Of a DNA stretch of 5,619 nucleotides, positions 1-4,873 are shown piece after piece. The notes below the pieces were generated by a model. That model saw only the letters and a program-made list of their open reading frames with translations, was not told where the DNA came from and ran no database searches. The DNA is taken from the NCBI GenBank assembly GCA_023391905.1, contig JAEWAD010000367.1, forward strand, positions 1-5,619, given 5' to 3'. Numbering within the stretch: the stretch's first letter is position 1; each line of letters starts with the position of its first letter. This DNA comes from Pseudomonadota bacterium. GTDB taxonomy: Bacteria; Pseudomonadota; Alphaproteobacteria; Rhizobiales; Kaistiaceae. The position numbers and the translations under genes were made by a program.

Positions 1-3
1 ATT

Positions 4-52
4 CCCTCCCCCTTGTGGGGAGGGTCAGGGAGGGGCTACCTCCTCCCCCTTG
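4..52. repeat. GC-rich tandem hairpin repeat (CCTCCCCCTTG type)
   Basis: The 11-mer CCTCCCCCTTG occurs twice, at 5-15 and 42-52. The first copy lies in a hairpin of eight base pairs: CCCTCCCC at 4-11 pairs with GGGGAGGG at 17-24 around the loop CTTGT. A second stem can form from GGGAGG at 28-33 with CCTCCC at 42-47. Short palindromic CTCCCC/GGGGAG units of this kind are scattered between genes in many Hyphomicrobiales genomes (recalled knowledge, not searched). It may mark the 3' end of a gene to the left, or may simply be a dispersed repeat. There is no T-run after either stem, so a classic intrinsic terminator is not well supported. Confidence 0.55.
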
Positions 53-79
53 AAAGACGGACCTGCCCTTGCTCAGTAT
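50..79 (+). promoter_or_regulatory. Weak sigma70-like promoter candidate
   Basis: TTGAAA at 50-55 matches five of six bases of the -35 consensus. CAGTAT at 74-79, 18 bases further on, matches only three of six bases of the -10 consensus. A start site would fall near 86, giving a leader of about 85 bases before the creatininase-family gene. The -35 box overlaps the right end of the repeat at 42-52. The pairing is weak and could be chance. Confidence 0.2.
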
Positions 80-112
80 CGCCAACGCCCGAGGCCGGCG
101 CTGGTACCCCCA

Positions 113-139
113 CCCCGCCCACCCCGCAACGGGGCGGGG
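113..139 (+). promoter_or_regulatory. GC-rich hairpin in the leader of the creatininase-family gene
   Basis: CCCCGCCC at 113-120 pairs perfectly with GGGCGGGG at 132-139, an eight-base-pair all-GC stem with an 11-base loop. A competing small stem uses CCCCG at 122-126 with CGGGG at 130-134. The structure ends about 20 bases before the likely ribosome-binding site (AGAGA, 161-165). It could affect transcription or mRNA stability, but its role is unknown. There is no T-tract, so it is not a convincing terminator. Confidence 0.35.
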
Positions 140-171
140 GCCAAACAAGCCACCGAGAAAAGAGACTTCCG

Positions 172-978
172 ATGTCCCTTCCCCGCCCCTATTGGCACGA
201 GATGCAGGCCCCCGACTTCCTGGGCGGCGACAAGGACTGGATCGCGGTCCTGCCGGTCTGCGCCATCGAGCAGCACGGCCCGCATCTGCCCGTCTTCACC
301 GACGCCTGCATCGGCGAGGGCATGATGAAGCGCGTCGTCGAGATGCTGCCGGAAGGCCTGCCCGCGACCTTCCTGCCGGTGCAGTCGGTCGGCAAGTCGA
401 ACGAGCACATCTCCTCGCCGGGCACGCTCACCTTCACCTGGGACACCGTCATCCGCATGTGGCTCGAGATCGGCGACAGCATCGCGCGGGCCGGCGTCAG
501 GAAGCTGGTCATCGTCACCTCGCATGGCGGCAACATCCCGGCCGCCGAAATCATCGCCCGCGAGCTGCGCATCAAGTACGACATGCTGGTGGTCACCACC
601 GGCTGGACCGCCGTCGGCGAGCCCGAGGGCATGGTGCCGGACGAGGAATATCTCTACGGCATCCATGGCGGCGACGTCGAAACCTCGATCATGCTGCACT
701 TCCGCCCCGACCTCGTGAAGATGGACAAGGCCGAGGATTTCCGCTCCAGCCAGCTCGAGCTGCTGAAGGAATTCAAGCGCCTGCGCTTCCACGGCGCGCC
801 GGCACGCGCCGCCTGGAAGGCCCAGGACCTGAACCCGAAGGGCGCCGTCGGCAACGCCTCGCGCGCCACCGCCGAGCGCGGCCGCCAGATGGTCGACTAC
901 CAGGCGGCAGCCTTTGTCGAGCTGCTCGAGGAGATGGCCCGCTTCGACCTCGCCCGGCTCTGGAAGGCGCCCGCCTGA
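172..978 (+). CDS. Creatininase-family metal-dependent amidohydrolase
   Basis: This 268-residue protein belongs to the creatininase superfamily. Its members use a two-metal site to hydrolyse C-N bonds in small, often cyclic amides; examples are creatininase, the archaeal formamide hydrolase ArfB and the peptidase MftE. The family blocks appear in order: AIEQHGPHLP with E33, H35 and H38; D44 in VFTD; SNEH at 76-79 followed by SPGT; SHGGN at 117-121; and HGGDVETS at 165-172. E33, H35, D44, H118 and E170 are the likely metal ligands or their neighbours, so the enzyme looks active. The length is close to the usual 240-270. The ATG at 172 was chosen because AGAGA lies six bases upstream and because the upstream in-frame extension (from 13) is low-complexity, Pro/Gly/Arg-rich and runs through hairpin DNA. 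There is no signal peptide, so it is cytoplasmic. Creatinine itself is not demonstrated as substrate; the family is broad and the substrate unknown. Confidence 0.9.
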   Translation: MSLPRPYWHEMQAPDFLGGDKDWIAVLPVCAIEQHGPHLPVFTDACIGEGMMKRVVEMLPEGLPATFLPVQSVGKSNEHISSPGTLTFTWDTVIRMWLEIGDSIARAGVRKLVIVTSHGGNIPAAEIIARELRIKYDMLVVTTGWTAVGEPEGMVPDEEYLYGIHGGDVETSIMLHFRPDLVKMDKAEDFRSSQLELLKEFKRLRFHGAPARAAWKAQDLNPKGAVGNASRATAERGRQMVDYQAAAFVELLEEMARFDLARLWKAPA

Positions 979-1015
979 CATCCGGCGGAATCGTGATCTC
1001 GACCTAGGAAAACGC

Positions 1016-1045
1016 TTGGGCATGCCGCGACCCTGTTGCTAGCAT
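1016..1045 (+). promoter_or_regulatory. Possible promoter before the dehydrogenase-like gene
   Basis: TTGGGC at 1016-1021 (three of six -35 bases) and TAGCAT at 1040-1045 (four of six -10 bases) are 18 bases apart, in the gap between the creatininase-family and dehydrogenase-like genes. A transcript from here would begin near 1052. That is downstream of the ATG at 1044 and so would favour the GTG at 1095 as translation start. The match is modest. Confidence 0.25.
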
Positions 1046-1094
1046 GTCCGGCGTTGCGACGGCGCGGGACCGGGCGCATGTCCGGGGGGCCGGC

Positions 1095-2021
1095 GTGGTC
1101 GAGATCGTCATTTCCGAATTCATGCACAAGAACGCGGTCGCGGATCTCTCCCGCGACTTCGAGGTGCTCTACGAGCCAACGCTGGGCATGGACCCGCTCG
1201 GGCTGGCCAAGGTCATCCGCCAGGCCCGCGCGCTGCTGATCCGCGACCGGACCGTCGTCGACATCCCGCTGATCGCCCGCGCCAATGCGCTCCGCGTCGT
1301 CGGCCAGATCGGCGCGCTTTCCGACAACATCGACATGCGCAGCTGCGAGGCGCGCGGCGTCTCGGTCGTGCGCGCGCCCGACCAGATGGCGGACGCGGTC
1401 GGCGAGTATGTCATCGCCGCCGCCATGATGCTGACCCGCGGCGCCTTCTTCGCCGCCCGCGACGTGATGGCCGGCAAATGGCCGCGCGGCCACCTGCTCG
1501 GCCGCGAGATCGGCGGCCGCACGCTCGGCCTCGTCGGCCTCGATTTCGGCGCCCGGGCGGCCGCGACGCGGGCCCGTGCCCTCGGCATGCGGGTGATCGG
1601 CTGGGATCCGCTGCTGAAGCCGAGCCATCCGGCCTGGAACGAGATCGAGCCGGCGGAGTTCGACCCGCTGCTTGCCGAAGCCGACGTGGTCAGCGTCCAT
1701 CTGCCGGCCCGGCCCGAATTCATCGGCAAGCTCGGCACGGCGGCGCTGGCACGGCTGAAGCCGACGGCCGTCCTGCTGTCGCTCGGCGGCGGCGGCGTTG
1801 TCGACGAGGCGGCGGTCGCCAACATGCTGGCGATCGGCCGGCTGCGTGGCGCCGCCTTCGACGGTTTCGAGACGGAGCCGCTGACCAGCGAGGCCGGCTC
1901 GATCTTCGCGGCCGTCCCCAACCTTATCCTGACGCCCCGCATCGCCGACCTGACGCTGGAATCGCACCAGCGCTCCTCGGCCGCCATCGTTGCCAAGGTG
2001 CGCGGCGTGCTCGATCCTTGA
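1095..2021 (+). CDS. Degenerate D-2-hydroxyacid dehydrogenase-like protein (phosphoglycerate dehydrogenase type)
   Basis: About 308 residues, with the layout of NAD-dependent D-2-hydroxyacid dehydrogenases. A split substrate domain contains LRVVGQIGALSDNID (about 66-80). A central Rossmann domain begins at TLGLVG (143-148) and keeps the acidic residue of the second strand (D171 in VIGWDP) that favours NAD. The active-site residues are largely gone. The glycine loop reads GLDFGA instead of GxGxxG. The catalytic Arg of the usual NxxRG is Gly232, within LSLGGGGVVDE. The catalytic His of TPH is Arg282, in TPRIAD. Only the Glu of the DxFExE block (E261) remains. The reading frame is intact, so this is not simple decay. 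The GTG at 1095 is preferred because a G-run lies five bases upstream and VEIVISEF starts the expected first beta strand; an ATG at 1044 would add 17 unstructured residues and lacks a ribosome-binding site. It may be a pseudoenzyme, a ligand sensor or a divergent dehydrogenase. Confidence 0.82.
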   Translation: MVEIVISEFMHKNAVADLSRDFEVLYEPTLGMDPLGLAKVIRQARALLIRDRTVVDIPLIARANALRVVGQIGALSDNIDMRSCEARGVSVVRAPDQMADAVGEYVIAAAMMLTRGAFFAARDVMAGKWPRGHLLGREIGGRTLGLVGLDFGARAAATRARALGMRVIGWDPLLKPSHPAWNEIEPAEFDPLLAEADVVSVHLPARPEFIGKLGTAALARLKPTAVLLSLGGGGVVDEAAVANMLAIGRLRGAAFDGFETEPLTSEAGSIFAAVPNLILTPRIADLTLESHQRSSAAIVAKVRGVLDP

Positions 2022-2046
2022 TCAACTGGAAAAATCCCTCTTGCAT
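2018..2046 (+). promoter_or_regulatory. Weak promoter candidate for the dpp operon
   Basis: TTGATC at 2018-2023 (four of six -35 bases) and TTGCAT at 2041-2046 (three of six -10 bases) are exactly 17 bases apart. The -35 box overlaps the stop codon of the dehydrogenase-like gene. Initiation near 2053 would place the hairpins at 2056-2145 in the 5' leader of dppA. The support is weak, and the operon could also be read from upstream. Confidence 0.2.
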
Positions 2047-2055
2047 TCGGAACGC

Positions 2056-2077
2056 GCCTCGGCTGGATTGAGGCTTT
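2056..2077 (+). terminator. Small hairpin with a short T-run after the dehydrogenase-like gene
   Basis: GCCTC at 2056-2060 pairs with GAGGC at 2070-2074 around a nine-base loop, followed by TTT at 2075-2077. It sits 35 bases past the stop of the upstream gene and could be a weak intrinsic terminator or the first hairpin of the dppA leader. The short stem, long loop and three-base T-run make strong termination unlikely. Confidence 0.25.
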
Positions 2078-2078
2078 C

Positions 2079-2124
2079 CCGCCTGAGAGAGGTTCTAAGA
2101 AAAGGAACCCCAGCTGCCAGGCGG
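2079..2124 (+). promoter_or_regulatory. Nested-stem leader RNA upstream of dppA
   Basis: An outer seven-base-pair stem pairs CCGCCTG (2079-2085) with CAGGCGG (2118-2124). It encloses an inner stem of GGTTC (2091-2095) with GAACC (2105-2109), closed by an A-rich loop TAAGAAAAG. Unpaired GAGA and CCCAGCTGC segments flank the inner stem inside the outer one, forming an internal loop. A compact two-stem element with purine-rich single-stranded joints before a transporter gene resembles a regulatory leader. I compared it from memory with the TPP, glycine, SAM, ZTP and guanidine riboswitches and it does not match their conserved cores. It may be a post-transcriptional control site or only a local structure. 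Confidence 0.4.
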
Positions 2125-2128
2125 ATTT

Positions 2129-2145
2129 AAAGCGCTTTGAAGCGC
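2129..2145 (+). promoter_or_regulatory. AAAGCGCTTT palindrome, possible LacI-type operator
   Basis: AAAGCGCTTT at 2129-2138 is a perfect ten-base palindrome centred on CG, the form typical of operators bound by LacI-family repressors. It overlaps a second inverted repeat, GCGCT (2132-2136) with AGCGC (2141-2145) around TTGA, which could form an RNA hairpin ending seven bases before the Shine-Dalgarno GGGGAG of dppA (2153-2158). It could be an operator acting as a roadblock, an RNA hairpin, or chance. No regulator gene is in the window. Confidence 0.35.
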
Positions 2146-2164
2146 AAGTTCAGGGGAGTTCAGC

Positions 2165-3754
2165 ATGAAAACCTTTGCCCGCCTGCTGACGGCGACGATG
2201 CTCGTAGCAGGCCTCGCATCGGCCGCGGAAGCCAAGACCCTCGTCTACTGCGCCGAGGGCAGTCCCGAGAATTTCAATCCGCAGATCAACACCACCGGCA
2301 CGTCGCTCGACGCGGCCCGCCCGGCCTATAACCAGCTGGTGCAGTTCGAGCCGGGCTCGACCAACGTCATCCCGGCGCTGGCCGAAAAGTGGGACATCTC
2401 GGAAGACGGCAAGGAAATCACCTTCCACCTGCGCAAGGGCGTCAAGTTCCACTCGACCAAGAACTTCACCCCGACGCGCGACTTCAACGCCGACGACGTG
2501 ATCTTCTCGTTCGAGCGCCAGTGGAAGCCGGACAACCCGTTCCACAAGGTTTCGGGCGGCGCCTATGACTATTTCAACGACATGGGCATGCCGGACCTGC
2601 TGAAGTCGATCGACAAGGTCGACGACTACACGGTCAAGTTCACGCTGACCCGCCCTGAGGCGCCCTTCCTGGCCAATCTGGCCATGGACTTCGCGACCAT
2701 CATGTCGAAGGAATTCGCCGACGCCATGCTGGCGGCCGGCACGCCGGAGCAGGTCGACCAGGTGCCGGTCGGCACCGGCCCGTTCTCCTTCGTCGCCTAC
2801 CAGAAGGACTCGGTGATCCGCTACAAGCCCTTCCCCGACTACTGGGGCGGCCAGCCGAAGATCGACGGCCTCGTCTTCGCGATCACCAAGGATCCGACGG
2901 CGCGCTGGTCGAAGCTGCAGAAGGGCGAATGCCACATCATGCCCTATCCGAACCCGGCCGACCTCGAGGCCATCGGTAAGGATCCGAACATCAACCTGCT
3001 GCAGCAGCCCGGCCTCAACATCGGCTACCTCGCCTTCAACGTCGAGAAGAAGCCGTTCGACGACAAGCGCGTCCGCCTGGCGATGGCCCACGCCATCGAC
3101 AAGAACGCGATCCTCAAGGACGTCTATCTCGGCGCCGGCCAGTCGGCCAAGAACCTGATCCCGCCGACGATCTGGGGCTACAACGACGCCGTCGTCGACT
3201 ATGAGTACGACCCGGAGAAGGCCAAGGCCCTGCTGAAGGAAGCCGGCCTCGAGGGCGGCTTCGAGACCGATCTCTGGTGGATGCCGGTGCAGCGGCCGTA
3301 CAACCCGAACGCCAAGCGCATCGCCGAGATGATCCAGGCCGATCTCGCCAAGCTCAACATCAAGGCCAATCTCGTCTCCTACGAGTGGGGCGAGTACCGC
3401 AAGCGCATGCAGGCGGGCGAGCACCAGATGGGCCAGCTCGGCTGGACCGGCGACAATGGCGATCCCGACAACTTCTTCTTCCTGCTCTCCTGCGAGGCGG
3501 CGCGCCCCGGCGGCCAGAACCTCTCCAAGTGGTGCAACAAGGAGTTCGACGATCGCCTGAACAAGGCCAAGTCCATCTTCGACAAGGCGGAGCGCACCAA
3601 GCTCTACGAAGAGATGCAGGTCATCCAGCGCGACGACTATCCGATGATGCCGATCGCCCACTCGGTCGTGTTCGAGCCGGTGCGCAAGGAAGTGAGCGGC
3701 TACAAGGTCAGCCCGCTCGGCCGGCATGAATTCACGGATGTCGAGCTGAAGTAA
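2165..3754 (+). CDS. dppA: Periplasmic dipeptide-binding protein DppA (ABC importer)
   Basis: This 529-residue solute-binding protein of family 5 captures dipeptides in the periplasm and delivers them to the DppBC permease. A Sec signal peptide is clear: MKTFAR, then a hydrophobic stretch, with predicted cleavage after AEA at residue 23. The mature protein then begins KTLVYC, just as in E. coli DppA. The rest is colinear with E. coli DppA, including the family signature around 73-116 (AEKW, DGKEITFHLRKGVKF, NADDVIFSF), MPYPNPAD (259-266), NLIPPT and EWGEYRKR. The ligand residues are present: R377 in MPVQRPYNPN matches the E. coli Arg that holds the dipeptide carboxylate, and D430 in TGDNGDPDN matches the Asp that holds the amino group. 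Four cysteines (29, 256, 443, 457) match the two known disulfides. GGGGAG lies six bases before the ATG. Related DppA proteins also carry 5-aminolevulinate, so that is a possible second ligand. Confidence 0.96.
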   Translation: MKTFARLLTATMLVAGLASAAEAKTLVYCAEGSPENFNPQINTTGTSLDAARPAYNQLVQFEPGSTNVIPALAEKWDISEDGKEITFHLRKGVKFHSTKNFTPTRDFNADDVIFSFERQWKPDNPFHKVSGGAYDYFNDMGMPDLLKSIDKVDDYTVKFTLTRPEAPFLANLAMDFATIMSKEFADAMLAAGTPEQVDQVPVGTGPFSFVAYQKDSVIRYKPFPDYWGGQPKIDGLVFAITKDPTARWSKLQKGECHIMPYPNPADLEAIGKDPNINLLQQPGLNIGYLAFNVEKKPFDDKRVRLAMAHAIDKNAILKDVYLGAGQSAKNLIPPTIWGYNDAVVDYEYDPEKAKALLKEAGLEGGFETDLWWMPVQRPYNPNAKRIAEMIQADLAKLNIKANLVSYEWGEYRKRMQAGEHQMGQLGWTGDNGDPDNFFFLLSCEAARPGGQNLSKWCNKEFDDRLNKAKSIFDKAERTKLYEEMQVIQRDDYPMMPIAHSVVFEPVRKEVSGYKVSPLGRHEFTDVELK

Positions 3755-3770
3755 CGGCTCGGAAGCGAGA

Positions 3771-3804
3771 TCGGAGCGGGCGGCGGCGACGCCGTCCGCT
3801 TCGG
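3771..3804 (+). promoter_or_regulatory. Strong intercistronic stem-loop with GCGA tetraloop
   Basis: Bases 3771-3785 pair with 3790-3804 to form an uninterrupted 15-base-pair stem (12 Watson-Crick and three G-T pairs), closed by the GNRA-type tetraloop GCGA at 3786-3789. It starts 17 bases after the dppA stop. No T-run follows, so full termination is unlikely. Hairpins at this place in binding-protein operons commonly block 3' exonucleases or cause partial termination, leaving more binding-protein mRNA than permease mRNA. That role is inferred here from position and structure. Confidence 0.65.
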
Positions 3805-3825
3805 TCATCCATCTAGGACCAGGCG

Positions 3826-3840
3826 GCGCAGGCTCTGCGC
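3826..3840 (+). promoter_or_regulatory. Second small hairpin before dppB
   Basis: GCGCAG at 3826-3831 pairs with CTGCGC at 3835-3840 around the three-base loop GCT. It ends 22 bases before the dppB ATG, where no good Shine-Dalgarno sequence is visible. It may contribute to low dppB translation or be incidental. Confidence 0.3.
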
Positions 3841-3862
3841 GCGCCCACCACGGGTCCCCAAA

Positions 3863-4873
3863 ATGCTCGGTTTCGTTGTCCGACGAGTCCTGCTCGTCAT
3901 CCCGACCTTCATCGCGATCGCCTTCCTGACCTTCATCGCCATCCGCCTCGTGCCCGGCGACCCGATCGAGGTGCGCACCGGCGAGCGCGGCATCTCGCCG
4001 GAACGGCTCGCCCAGTTCCGCCACGAGCTCGGCCTCGACCAGCCGGTCTGGAAGCAGTTCCTCGACTATCTCTGGCAGCTCGCGCACGGCAATTTCGGCA
4101 CGTCGATCTCGACGCATGCGCCGGTGCTGACGGAGTTCCTGACGCTGTTCCCGGCGACGCTGGAGCTCGCCATCAGCGCCATGCTGTTCGCCACCATCCT
4201 CGGCATTCCGGCCGGCGTCATCGCCGCCACCCGGCGCGGCACCTTCATCGACTACACGCTGATGGGCGCGGCGCTGACGGGCTTCTCCATGCCGATCTTC
4301 TGGTGGGGCCTGCTTCTCGTCCTGTTCTTCTCGGTCAATCTCGGCTGGACCCCGGTCTCCGGCCGCATTGACCTGCTCTATTATTTCGAGCCCGTCACCG
4401 GCTTCATGCTGATCGACAGCTGGCTGTCCGGCGAGGAAGGCGCGTTCCGCTCGGCGGTGATGCACCTGATCCTGCCGGCCATCGTGCTCGGCACCATCCC
4501 GCTCGCCACCATCGCCCGCATGACCCGCTCGGCCATGCTGGAGATCCTCGGCGAGGACTATGTCCGCACGGCCCGTGCGAAAGGCCTGTCGCCGTTCCGC
4601 GTCGTCGGCTTCCATGCGCTCCGCAACGCGCTGATCCCGGTGGTGACCGTGATCGGCCTGCAGGTCGGCGCGCTGATGGCCGGCGCGGTTCTGACCGAAT
4701 ACATCTTCTCCTGGCCTGGCATCGGCACCTGGCTGATCGAATCGATCAACCGTCGCGACTATCCGGTTCTGCAGGGCGGCATCCTGCTCGTCTCCGGCAT
4801 CGTCATCCTGATCAACATCCTCGTGGACCTGCTCTACGGCGTGCTCAATCCGAGGATCCGCCATGCCCGCTGA
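3863..4873 (+). CDS. dppB: Dipeptide ABC transporter permease DppB
   Basis: A 336-residue inner-membrane permease, one half of the DppBC channel that passes substrate from DppA into the cytoplasm. It opens with LGFVVRRVLLVIPTF, the usual start of DppB/OppB permeases, followed by RLVPGDP (28-34). Hydrophobic spans lie near 9-29, 97-121, 131-160, 199-222, 258-281 and 305-325. The cytoplasmic EAA loop that contacts the ATPase is at about 231-260 (EDYVRTARAKG through ALRNALIPV). The C-terminus LLYGVLNPRIRH is typical. Length and sequence are colinear with E. coli DppB (339 residues as recalled). The start codon fits the family N-terminus, but no clear Shine-Dalgarno sequence precedes it, which may lower its expression relative to dppA. 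The gene lies 108 bases after dppA, with two hairpins between them, and its 3' end overlaps dppC by 11 bases. Confidence 0.95.
   Translation: MLGFVVRRVLLVIPTFIAIAFLTFIAIRLVPGDPIEVRTGERGISPERLAQFRHELGLDQPVWKQFLDYLWQLAHGNFGTSISTHAPVLTEFLTLFPATLELAISAMLFATILGIPAGVIAATRRGTFIDYTLMGAALTGFSMPIFWWGLLLVLFFSVNLGWTPVSGRIDLLYYFEPVTGFMLIDSWLSGEEGAFRSAVMHLILPAIVLGTIPLATIARMTRSAMLEILGEDYVRTARAKGLSPFRVVGFHALRNALIPVVTVIGLQVGALMAGAVLTEYIFSWPGIGTWLIESINRRDYPVLQGGILLVSGIVILINILVDLLYGVLNPRIRHAR

Noticed and set aside
13..171. N-terminal extension of the creatininase-family gene to an ATG at 13
   Set aside because: The extra 53 residues are Pro/Gly/Arg/Thr-rich, are encoded by repeat and hairpin DNA, have no counterpart in the family, and the ATG at 172 has a suitable ribosome-binding site.
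1..171. CRISPR-like repeat at the left edge
   Set aside because: There are only two copies of an 11-mer, within self-complementary GC-rich hairpins, and no regular spacer pattern.
971..988. CCGCC/GGCGG hairpin spanning the stop codon of the creatininase-family gene as a terminator
   Set aside because: Only five base pairs with an eight-base loop and no T-run after it; too weak to call.
897..1967. A 356-codon open frame on the minus strand opposite the dehydrogenase-like gene
   Set aside because: The composition is low-complexity and Arg/Ala/Asp/Gly-rich with no motifs; it is a shadow of the plus-strand gene.
2079..2124. TPP riboswitch, suggested by CTGAGA at 2083-2088
   Set aside because: The other conserved TPP core blocks (a GAACCTGATCTGG-like segment and the closing GGG) are absent and the pairing pattern differs.
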